DNA of 64,000 bases from Bacteroidales bacterium (GTDB lineage: Bacteria > Bacteroidota > Bacteroidia > Bacteroidales > UBA932). Within the stretch, counting starts at the first letter, position 1. Every line of letters begins with the position of its first letter. Positions 44,773-51,924 of the stretch are shown here, in pieces. The stretch spans positions 21,477 through 85,476 of the forward strand of contig SUYR01000011.1 in the NCBI GenBank assembly GCA_015060335.1, written 5' to 3'. The notes under the pieces were generated by a model. It was not told where the DNA came from. It did no database searches and was given only the letters and a program-made list of their open reading frames with translations. The position numbers and the translations under genes are program-made.

Positions 44773-46118
44773 TGGGCGCTTTTCATGCATATGATATAAG
44801 AGGAATCTATAATCTGGATTTCGATAAGGATACCGCATACAAAGTGGGATATTTTCTGCCGGAACTTCTTTCTGCAGAAAAGGTTCTTGTAGGAAGAGAT
44901 GCCAGGGTCTCATCTCCTGAGATTCATGAATATCTGCTCAAAGGTATTACTGATGCCGGTGCTGACGTCTATGATATCGGATTGAGTACTACTCCGATGG
45001 TGTACTTTGGTACTGCGAATTATGGTTTCAAGGCTTCTGTCCAGATTACGGCATCTCACAATCCTGCAGAATACAATGGTATGAAGGTCTCGCGAGAGAA
45101 TGCTCTTCCGGTCGGTCTGGACACAGGGTTGGGACAGATAAAGCTGTGGATCGAGTCTGGGCGTGAGTGTCCGAAGACGGATAAACCCGGACAGGTGTTC
45201 CCGATGGATATCAGGAAGGATTATCTGGACTTTCTCCTCAAATATAAGGGTGACTGGTCGGACCTCAAGATCGCCGTCGACGTGTCAAATGGAATGGCTT
45301 CTCTTTTTGTCCGTGACATATTCGGGGATCAGCCGTCATATATATATGAAGACATGGACGGAAGATTTCCGAATCATGAACCGAATCCTCTTGTCCCGGC
45401 CAATGTTGAGGACCTCAAGAAACTTGTCTGCCGGACCAAGGCTGATATCGGAATCATATATGACGGGGATGCTGACAGGGTGATGTTCGTTGATGAAAAC
45501 AGCAGGTTCATATCACCAGATCTCATGATTGCAGTGCTGGGACACTATTTCCTGGAGGAGAGGAAGGATGAAGGTGCTGTGCTTCAGGATATCAGAAGCT
45601 CGAAGGCTGTGGGTGAATATCTGACACCTATGGGAGGAAAAATGAATACGTGGAGAGTAGGCCGCGCATTTGCAGCTCTGAAGTTGCGTGAACTTGACGG
45701 AATATTTGGCGGAGAACTTGCCGGACATTATTATTTCCGTGATTTCTTTTATTCGGACAGCGGACTGCTTGCTTCCATACTGATTCTGAATGTGGTAGCG
45801 AAGATGAAACTCAAAGGTATCTCGTTGAGCAGTCTGATTGCACGGATAGAGAAATATCAGAATTCCGGAGAGATAAATTTCCGTCTTGAGCACAAGCGGG
45901 AAGCTATGGATGCGGTCAGAGACTGGTTCCTGAATCATGAAGAAGCTACTGCGTATATGGATTTTGATGGTTACAGAGTCGAGTTCCCGCAGTGGTGGTT
46001 CAATATCCGTCCATCTAACACCGAGCCATATCTGAGGTTCCTCTGTGAGGCGACATCAAAGGAACTGCTTGATGAAAAAGTTGAAAAAGTACGTGAAATT
46101 GTCGCCAGATTTTCTTAA
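44772..46118 (+). CDS. Phosphomannomutase/phosphoglucomutase
   Basis: A 448-residue alpha-D-phosphohexomutase. The phosphoserine loop is ITASHNPAEYNGMK, the metal loop DGDADR, the sugar-specificity loop GELAGHYYFRD (GExSGH variant with Ala) and the phosphate-binding RPSNTEPYLR near the C-terminus. It should interconvert hexose 1- and 6-phosphates for sugar nucleotide supply; mannose versus glucose preference is not certain. Confidence 0.92.
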   Translation: MGAFHAYDIRGIYNLDFDKDTAYKVGYFLPELLSAEKVLVGRDARVSSPEIHEYLLKGITDAGADVYDIGLSTTPMVYFGTANYGFKASVQITASHNPAEYNGMKVSRENALPVGLDTGLGQIKLWIESGRECPKTDKPGQVFPMDIRKDYLDFLLKYKGDWSDLKIAVDVSNGMASLFVRDIFGDQPSYIYEDMDGRFPNHEPNPLVPANVEDLKKLVCRTKADIGIIYDGDADRVMFVDENSRFISPDLMIAVLGHYFLEERKDEGAVLQDIRSSKAVGEYLTPMGGKMNTWRVGRAFAALKLRELDGIFGGELAGHYYFRDFFYSDSGLLASILILNVVAKMKLKGISLSSLIARIEKYQNSGEINFRLEHKREAMDAVRDWFLNHEEATAYMDFDGYRVEFPQWWFNIRPSNTEPYLRFLCEATSKELLDEKVEKVREIVARFS

Positions 46119-46124
46119 TCCGAA

Positions 46125-47156
46125 ATGTTGAAAAATAGAATCAGAACATATCTTTTGGCTGTTACATGTATGACTGCAATGCTGTCAGGTGATTTTTCAG
46201 CCAGTGCCCACGTAAGGATTGACACCTTGAAGACCGTTCTTCAGGTCCGTCGTCCTGCAATGGAGGCTGTGAAGTCGCTTGATGTCTCTCCCGCTGGTCC
46301 TATAGATACTCTTGATACCGTCAACGAGCACGTGAAGGTGATCCTGTACTCGGACAATACATGGCATTATTACAAGACTCCTGAGTTCTCGCAGGAGACA
46401 GATATATTTGATAAAAGCTGGGATACGTCAAGCTCGAATCCATACAGGATGCCTCTGGATTCTCTTCCGTATTCGTGGTCTGTGTGGCTTGTAGACAGTC
46501 TTGACCAGTATCATTGTCCTTTCCAGGGTGATGTGCATCCGCGAGGGAAATTCGGCCCGCGTCGTGGCCGTCGTCATCAGGGGGTGGATATCCCGTTGAA
46601 GACAGGCGATCCCGTGTATGCTACATTCACAGGACGTGTCCGTGTTTCAAAATATATGGGAGGCTTCGGCAATCTGATAGTCATCCGCCATGTGAATGGA
46701 ATCGAGACTTTTCATGGGCACCTCTCCAAAAGGAATGTGGAAGTAGGCGACTGGGTGAATGCCGGCGATGTCATCGGACTGGGCGGCTCGACCGGACGCT
46801 CGACTGGTCCGCATCTGCATTTTGAGACCAGATACAACGGTTTTGCTTTCGATCCGCAGTGGCTCATTGATTTCAAGACCGGAGAGCTCCGTCACAGACT
46901 GTTCATATTGAAGAAGAAGTATTTCAATATATACAGCAATTACGAACAGGATTTCGAAGACGAGTGGAAAAACGAAGAAGATGACAAGCGCGAGGAGGCT
47001 GAACGTGCAGCAATGCGTTGGCATACAGTCAAGTCAGGAGATACGCTCGGCCGTATTGCCATCAACAACGGTACCACGGTAAGCGCAATCTGCAAGCTCA
47101 ACGGCATTACGCCCAAGACTGTTCTGAAGATAGGACGCCGCTTGAGGGTAAGGTAG
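46125..47156 (+). CDS. Exported M23 peptidase with C-terminal LysM
   Basis: A 343-residue periplasmic murein hydrolase: signal peptide (to about residue 29, FSASAH), a linker, LytM domain with HQGVDIPL (HxxxD), HGHLS and HLHFE, then a charged helix and a LysM domain (WHTVKSGDTLGRIAINNGTT...) for peptidoglycan binding. Full zinc ligand set, so active. 6 nt after the mutase gene. Confidence 0.94.
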   Translation: MLKNRIRTYLLAVTCMTAMLSGDFSASAHVRIDTLKTVLQVRRPAMEAVKSLDVSPAGPIDTLDTVNEHVKVILYSDNTWHYYKTPEFSQETDIFDKSWDTSSSNPYRMPLDSLPYSWSVWLVDSLDQYHCPFQGDVHPRGKFGPRRGRRHQGVDIPLKTGDPVYATFTGRVRVSKYMGGFGNLIVIRHVNGIETFHGHLSKRNVEVGDWVNAGDVIGLGGSTGRSTGPHLHFETRYNGFAFDPQWLIDFKTGELRHRLFILKKKYFNIYSNYEQDFEDEWKNEEDDKREEAERAAMRWHTVKSGDTLGRIAINNGTTVSAICKLNGITPKTVLKIGRRLRVR

Positions 47157-47199
47157 AAAATACGGTCGCTTAATTGTTTGATTGTTAACATGTTAATAC

Positions 47200-47231
47200 A
47201 ATGAGGGTCGGAAAAACTTCCGACCCTCATT
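47200..47231. terminator. Bidirectional terminator
   Basis: AATGAGGGTCGGAA (47200-47213) pairs perfectly with TTCCGACCCTCATT (47218-47231) over 14 bp round a 5-nt loop, between the M23/LysM gene and the converging guaA. Confidence 0.85.
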
Positions 47232-47283
47232 TGTGTATGTTGTTGATCCACAGTCTCTTAGGCGAATAGATGGATGGGGTAAA

Positions 47284-48591
47284 TTATTCCCACTCGATAG
47301 TAGCAGACGGCTTCGGTGAGAGGTCATAGCATACGCGGTTGACCATAGGTACCTCTGCAAGGATACGGTCTGTAATCTTCATGAGTATAGGCCACTCGAT
47401 CTGCTCGATACTTGCTGTCATTGCATCTATGGTGTTCACGGCGCGGATGATTACCGGCCAGTCGTATGAACGTGCGTTGTTGCGTACGCCTACAGATTTG
47501 AAATCAGGAACTATGGTGAAATACTGCCATACCTTCTTGTCGAGACCTGTCTTTGCAAATTCCTCGCGGAGGATCGCGTCTGCTTCGCGAAGAGCCTCGA
47601 GACGGTCACGGGTAATCGCTCCCAGACAACGTACTCCGAGACCTGGACCAGGGAACGGCTGGCGATACACCATCTCGTATGGAAGACCGAGCTCCACTCC
47701 GCAAGCACGTACCTCGTCCTTGAAGAGCTGCTTGATCGGCTCTACAAGCTCGAACTGCATGTCCTCAGGAAGTCCGCCTACGTTGTGATGAGACTTCACC
47801 ATCTTTGCTGTCTTGGTGCCGCTCTCCACGATGTCAGGATATATGGTTCCCTGACCGAGGAAATCTATACCGTCAAGCTTGCGGGCCTCTTCCTCGAATA
47901 CGCGGATGAACTCGCCACCGATGATCTTTCTCTTCTGCTCAGGATCTGCAACTCCCTCGAGAAGACCGAGGAAGCGATCAGTCGCGTCTACATATATAAG
48001 GTTGGCGCTGAGCTGGTTGCGGAATACTTCCACCACGTTCTCGCTCTCGCCTTTACGCATAAGTCCGTGATTTACATGTACGCATACAAGGTTGTCACCG
48101 ATAGCCTTAAGGAGCAGAGCGGCAACAACAGAGCTGTCCACTCCACCTGAAAGTGCAAGAAGCACCTTCCTGTCGCCTACCTGCTTGCGGATCAGTTCCA
48201 CCTGGTCGGCAACGAAATTCTTCATGTTCCAGTTTGCCTCAGCCTTGCATGTGTCGAATACGAAGTCTTTCACAGCGTTCTTGATGAATTCCTCGTCGTT
48301 TCCGAACTCAGGAAGCTTCACCTCACAAAGCGCATTGTCATGACCTGCAGCCATTACCGGGAATCCGGCCTCGTAGATTTCAGGGAAGACATCTATAGCG
48401 ACTCCGTCAATTACATTGTTCGGACCGCCATTGATGATGATACCTTTTACGTTAGGCAGTGCCTTAAGCTCTGCTGCAGTGATGTCGTGCGGGTATATTT
48501 CGCTGTATACGCCCAGTGCACGGATTGCCCTTGCTACCACAGTGTTCTCGTGGCTGCCAAGGTCAAGAATAACAATCATGTCCTGTTTCAT
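47284..48591 (-). CDS. guaA: GMP synthetase with remnant glutaminase domain
   Basis: A 435-residue GuaA that amidates XMP to GMP; usual enzymes have about 505-525. The ATP pyrophosphatase domain is complete: SGGVDSS (148-154), HVNHGLMRKGE, GQGTIYPDIVES, KSHHNVGGLP, PFPGPGLGVR and the ending KPSATIEWE. The N-terminal class I glutaminase is only about 115 residues: it begins normally (IVILDLGSHENTVVARAIR, then IIINGGPNNV) but at the catalytic GICYG position reads FPVMAAGHDNAL and the following 75-80 residues with the His-x-Glu are missing. Ammonia use or a separate glutaminase is inferred. An alternative start lies at 48603. Confidence 0.9.
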   Translation of the reverse strand: MKQDMIVILDLGSHENTVVARAIRALGVYSEIYPHDITAAELKALPNVKGIIINGGPNNVIDGVAIDVFPEIYEAGFPVMAAGHDNALCEVKLPEFGNDEEFIKNAVKDFVFDTCKAEANWNMKNFVADQVELIRKQVGDRKVLLALSGGVDSSVVAALLLKAIGDNLVCVHVNHGLMRKGESENVVEVFRNQLSANLIYVDATDRFLGLLEGVADPEQKRKIIGGEFIRVFEEEARKLDGIDFLGQGTIYPDIVESGTKTAKMVKSHHNVGGLPEDMQFELVEPIKQLFKDEVRACGVELGLPYEMVYRQPFPGPGLGVRCLGAITRDRLEALREADAILREEFAKTGLDKKVWQYFTIVPDFKSVGVRNNARSYDWPVIIRAVNTIDAMTASIEQIEWPILMKITDRILAEVPMVNRVCYDLSPKPSATIEWE

Positions 48592-48614
48592 TGTCAAATA
48601 CATTTTTCAAGCCG

Positions 48615-48622
48615 CAAAAATA
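48615..48622 (-). promoter_or_regulatory. -7 box of guaA
   Basis: TATTTTTG on the minus strand (TAnnTTTG), 23 nt before the chosen guaA start; no convincing -33. Confidence 0.45.
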
Positions 48623-48630
48623 GAAAAAGA

Positions 48631-48664
48631 TTGGTAAATATTTTATAAAAAACATCTATTTTTG
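48631..48664 (+). promoter_or_regulatory. Promoter of typA
   Basis: TTGG 48631-48634, 22 bp, TATTTTTG 48657-48664. Reasonable match with a slightly long spacer; leader of about 65 nt to typA. Confidence 0.55.
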
Positions 48665-48734
48665 CAAATCTTTTTCGAGTGGCAAAACCTCTCGGGTGGC
48701 AGTATGCCATATAATGATTAATTATCAGTGTAAT

Positions 48735-50543
48735 ATGCAGGAAATCAGAAATATTGCAATCATCGCGCACGTTGACCATGGTAAGACAACCATAGTTGAC
48801 AGGATGATTTATCAGGCACGTCAGCAGCGTGAGCAGGAGAAGTTGGGAGAACTCATCCTTGACAACAATGACCTTGAAAGAGAAAGAGGTATCACTATTC
48901 TCGCCAAGAACGTTTCAGTGGTATATAAAGGGGTTAAGATCAATGTGATAGACACTCCGGGCCATAGTGACTTCGGTGGTGAGGTGGAGCGCGTGCTGAA
49001 TATGGCTGACGGTGTGATACTTCTCGTGGATGCATTTGAGGGATGTATGCCGCAGACAAGATTCGTACTGCAGAAGGCTATTGAGATGGGCAAGAAGCCG
49101 GTGCTCGTAATCAACAAGGTGGACAAGCTCAACTGTCGTCCGGATGAAGTGCAGGAAGAGGTGTTCGACCTCATGTTTTCTCTCGGAGCGACTGAAGATC
49201 AGCTGGATTTCCGTACGATTTACGGTAGCGCCAAGCAGGGTTGGATGTCATATGACTGGAGAGAGAAGACGGAAGACATCACTCCTTTGCTCGATACCAT
49301 TCTTGAGGTGATACCTGCTCCAAAGGTACAGGAAGGTACTCCGCAGATGCTTATTTCTTCACTCGAATATTCTCCTTATGTAGGCCGTATCGCTGTCGGC
49401 AGGGTTACACGCGGCTCGCTTCAGGCGGGAATGAACATCACACTCTGCAAGAGATATGACATACAGCAGAAGCAGAAGATCAAGGAACTCATGATATTTG
49501 ACGGACTCGGAAAGTCAAAGGTGGATGCCGTCGAATGTGGTGACATATGTGCCGTTGTAGGAGTCGAGGGCTTCGAGATCGGTGATACCATTGCAGATTT
49601 TGAAAATCCTGAGGCTCTTCCTCCGATCGAAGTGGATGAGCCTACAATGAGCATGCTTTTCTGTATCAACAACTCTCCGTTCTTCGGAAAGGAGGGCAAG
49701 TTCGTGACCTCACGTCATCTGAAGGAGCGTCTTGAGAAGGAGCTTGAGAAGAATCTGGCACTCAGAGTGAAACCGGGACCGAATGCGGATTCGTTCATAG
49801 TATACGGTCGTGGTGTCCTTCATCTTTCCGTGCTTATCGAGACCATGCGTCGTGAGGGATTTGAACTTCAGGTAGGGCAGCCTAAGGTTCTTGACAAGGT
49901 GATCGGGGGACAGAGATGCGAGCCTATAGAGAATCTTACAATCGATCTTCCTGAAGAATTCGTAGGAAGGGCTATAGAGATGGTCACACGCAGAAAAGGA
50001 GCTCTCATACAGATGGAAGGCAGGGGCGACCGTACACATCTGGAGTTCGACATACCATCTCGCGGACTTATGGGACTCAGGAGCAACCTTCTTACCGCAA
50101 CCCAGGGTGAGGCGGTAGTCGCTCATCGTCTGAAGGGATATGAGCCGTACAAAGGTGATATTGAACGTCGTACCAACGGATCGCTTGTGTCCCTGGAGAC
50201 AGGACTCTCTGTGGCTTATTCTATGGACAAGCTCCAGGATAGGGGCCGTTTCTTCATTGAGCCGGGAGTGGATATATATGAGGGCCAGGTGGTTGGAGAA
50301 CATACCCGTGAAAGGGATCTCAACATCAATATCTGCAAGACAAAGAAGCTTACCAATATGCGCGCTTCCGGAAGTGACGACAAGGTGATGCTTCCGCCTC
50401 CTGTAGTTTTCTCTCTTGAAGAAGCCCTCGAGTATATCCAGGAGGATGAACTTGTGGAAGTTACTCCAAAGTCAATGAGACTTAGAAAGATTATTCTCAA
50501 CGAATTGGAGCGCAAAAGGAAAAGTTCGGATTTTAGTTGCTGA
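48735..50543 (+). CDS. typA: Translational GTPase TypA/BipA
   Basis: A 602-residue ribosome-binding GTPase of the EF-G class, needed for ribosome assembly under stress and cold. G1 AHVDHGKTT, G2 ERERGITI, G3 DTPGHSDFGGEVERVL, G4 NKVDKL are intact, followed by EF-G-like domains and the BipA-specific C-terminal part. ATG 48735 (MQEIRNIAIIAHVDHG) fits family starts; upstream in-frame ATGs are less likely. Confidence 0.97.
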   Translation: MQEIRNIAIIAHVDHGKTTIVDRMIYQARQQREQEKLGELILDNNDLERERGITILAKNVSVVYKGVKINVIDTPGHSDFGGEVERVLNMADGVILLVDAFEGCMPQTRFVLQKAIEMGKKPVLVINKVDKLNCRPDEVQEEVFDLMFSLGATEDQLDFRTIYGSAKQGWMSYDWREKTEDITPLLDTILEVIPAPKVQEGTPQMLISSLEYSPYVGRIAVGRVTRGSLQAGMNITLCKRYDIQQKQKIKELMIFDGLGKSKVDAVECGDICAVVGVEGFEIGDTIADFENPEALPPIEVDEPTMSMLFCINNSPFFGKEGKFVTSRHLKERLEKELEKNLALRVKPGPNADSFIVYGRGVLHLSVLIETMRREGFELQVGQPKVLDKVIGGQRCEPIENLTIDLPEEFVGRAIEMVTRRKGALIQMEGRGDRTHLEFDIPSRGLMGLRSNLLTATQGEAVVAHRLKGYEPYKGDIERRTNGSLVSLETGLSVAYSMDKLQDRGRFFIEPGVDIYEGQVVGEHTRERDLNINICKTKKLTNMRASGSDDKVMLPPPVVFSLEEALEYIQEDELVEVTPKSMRLRKIILNELERKRKSSDFSC

Positions 50544-50567
50544 TAACGAATTTATTTCTTACCTTTG
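50537..50567 (+). promoter_or_regulatory. Promoter of DUF177-rpmF-tRNA-Arg
   Basis: TTG 50537-50539, 20 bp, TACCTTTG 50560-50567. It overlaps the last codons of typA. The DUF177 start is 27 nt downstream. Confidence 0.7.
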
Positions 50568-50594
50568 CGGGCTCAAATCTATTTACGGGTCAAA

Positions 50595-51119
50595 ATGAAC
50601 GACAGATTTATCATACCTCTAAATGGATTGGCGGCTGGTAAAAACGAGTTTTTTGTCCATGCCGGCAAGGATTTTTTTGAAAGTTTCGACAATGAAGAAA
50701 TCCTTGATGCAGACCTCCAGATAAGGATTCTGGTTGAAAAATCAGGACGTTATATAGGGGTTGATTGTGACATAGAAGGGACGCTTACGGTAGAGTGCGA
50801 CAGATGTCTGGATCCTCTGGAAATGCCGATAGAAGACCAGGTCAGACTGAGCGTGAAATTCGGAGAGGAAGAGGCTTCCGAGGTCGGACAGGAGTCGGAG
50901 AGGGAAGTGATTTTTGTCAGAGAGGACGATACCGAGCTTGATATGAGTCAGATCATCTATGATTATGCGTGTCTGGCACTGCCGATGCAGAGGACTCATG
51001 AAGAGGGTGGCTGCAATCCGGAGACAATGAAGTACTACGGAGTGACGGAATCCCGGTCGGATGTCACCGAAGAGGAGGTCGGGAACCCGTTTGCGGCTCT
51101 TAAGGACCTTTTTAAGTGA
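50595..51119 (+). CDS. yceD: YceD/DUF177 family protein
   Basis: A 174-residue DUF177 protein. The conserved CDRCLDPL motif (CxxC) and the DLSQIIYDYACLALPMQR-like segment (here DMSQIIYDYACLALPMQR) are clear, as is the late GGCNPET cysteine. In other organisms this family is required for 23S rRNA accumulation, which fits its place 28 nt before rpmF. Start at ATG 50595, since the upstream frame lies in the promoter. Confidence 0.9.
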   Translation: MNDRFIIPLNGLAAGKNEFFVHAGKDFFESFDNEEILDADLQIRILVEKSGRYIGVDCDIEGTLTVECDRCLDPLEMPIEDQVRLSVKFGEEEASEVGQESEREVIFVREDDTELDMSQIIYDYACLALPMQRTHEEGGCNPETMKYYGVTESRSDVTEEEVGNPFAALKDLFK

Positions 51120-51147
51120 TTATTAATAATTAAAAAAATATAGTAAA

Positions 51148-51330
51148 ATGGCACATCCAAAACACAAAGTCTCTAAGCAGAGACGTGACAAGAGAAGAAC
51201 ACATGATGTAGCTGTAGTTCCTACACTCGCTACTTGTTCAAACTGCGGTGCAACAATCATGTACCACAGAGTATGCCCAGAGTGTGGCTACTACAGAGGT
51301 CGTCAGATCATCGAGAAGAAGGCTGAGTAA
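51148..51330 (+). CDS. rpmF: 50S ribosomal protein L32
   Basis: The 60-residue L32. MAHPKHKVSKQRRDKRRTH is the standard start, and the zinc ribbon cysteines 30, 33, 43 and 46 (CSNC, CPEC) are all present, so this is the zinc-binding form. tRNA-Arg follows 21 nt later on the same strand. Confidence 0.98.
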   Translation: MAHPKHKVSKQRRDKRRTHDVAVVPTLATCSNCGATIMYHRVCPECGYYRGRQIIEKKAE

Positions 51331-51336
51331 TCAGTT

Positions 51337-51350
51337 GACTTCCGGAAGTC
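51337..51350 (+). repeat. 14-nt perfect palindrome before tRNA-Arg
   Basis: GACTTCCGGAAGTC lies between the rpmF stop and the tRNA, ending 1 nt before the acceptor stem. It could be a small hairpin near the RNase P cut, or an operator. Confidence 0.5.
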
Positions 51351-51351
51351 T

Positions 51352-51423
51352 GGCCCTGTAGTTCAACGGATAGAATGGAAGTTTCCTAAACTTTAGATAG
51401 CAGTTCGATTCTGCTCGGGGCTA
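51352..51423 (+). tRNA. tRNA-Arg (CCT)
   Basis: 72 nt without CCA. Acceptor GGCCCTG pairs with CGGGGCT (two wobble pairs); anticodon stem GAAGT/ACTTT with loop TTCCTAA, anticodon CCT at 51385-51387; T arm AGCAG/CTGCT with TTCGATT. Probably co-transcribed with rpmF. Confidence 0.95.
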
Positions 51424-51424
51424 C

Positions 51425-51467
51425 AAAAGCGGATGCGCATCAAAAATGTGCATCCGCTTTTGCTTTT
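51425..51467 (+). terminator. Terminator after tRNA-Arg
   Basis: AAAAGCGGATGCGCAT (51425-51440) pairs with ATGTGCATCCGCTTTT (51446-51461), one wobble, 5-nt loop, then GCTTTTG. Confidence 0.88.
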
Positions 51468-51488
51468 GTCAGGAAATGACTATATTTG
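51459..51488 (+). promoter_or_regulatory. Promoter of ridA
   Basis: TTTG 51459-51462, 18 bp, TATATTTG 51481-51488. The -33 box shares bases with the preceding terminator. The leader contains 21 nt of strictly alternating pyrimidine-purine (51495-51515). Confidence 0.65.
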
Positions 51489-51549
51489 CATGATTGTGCG
51501 TGCGCGTGCGCGCGTTATGAATGGCAACAAACGATTAAATACCAGTAAT

Positions 51550-51924
51550 ATGAAAAAGGTAATAGCGACACCAGATGCACCAAAGGCGGTGGGCCCATAT
51601 TCACAGGCCATTGAAGTGAATGGAACACTCTACATATCAGGTCAGATTCCTGTAAATCCTGCGGATGGAAAGATTCAGGAGGATATTGTGGCTGCGGCTC
51701 ATCAGTCTCTCAAGAATATAGGTGCCATCCTTAAAGAGGCGGGAATGACATACGACAACGTAGTCAAGACTACAGTCTTGCTCGCTGATATTTCTGATTT
51801 CAAGGCTGTAAATGAAGTGTATGCAGAGTATTTTACAGGAGACAAGCCGGCGAGAGCATGCTATCAGGCTGCGGCTCTTCCGCTTGGAGTAAAGGTGGAG
51901 ATTGAAGCAATCGCTGTAAAATAA
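51550..51924 (+). CDS. ridA: RidA family enamine/imine deaminase
   Basis: A 124-residue RidA (YjgF/UK114) protein that hydrolyses reactive enamines and imines made by PLP enzymes. APKAVGPYSQAIEVNGTLYISGQIP and the catalytic Arg in DKPARACYQAAALPLGVKVEIEAIA are typical. ATG 51550 (MKKVIATPDAP) gives standard length; the frame is open upstream through the terminator. Stop overlaps the next start (TAATG). Confidence 0.96.
   Translation: MKKVIATPDAPKAVGPYSQAIEVNGTLYISGQIPVNPADGKIQEDIVAAAHQSLKNIGAILKEAGMTYDNVVKTTVLLADISDFKAVNEVYAEYFTGDKPARACYQAAALPLGVKVEIEAIAVK

Noticed and set aside
51490..51549. Longer RidA starting at an in-frame ATG at 51490
   Set aside because: It would begin within 2 nt of the -7 box and add 20 basic residues not seen in the family; MKKVIATPDAP is the usual start.
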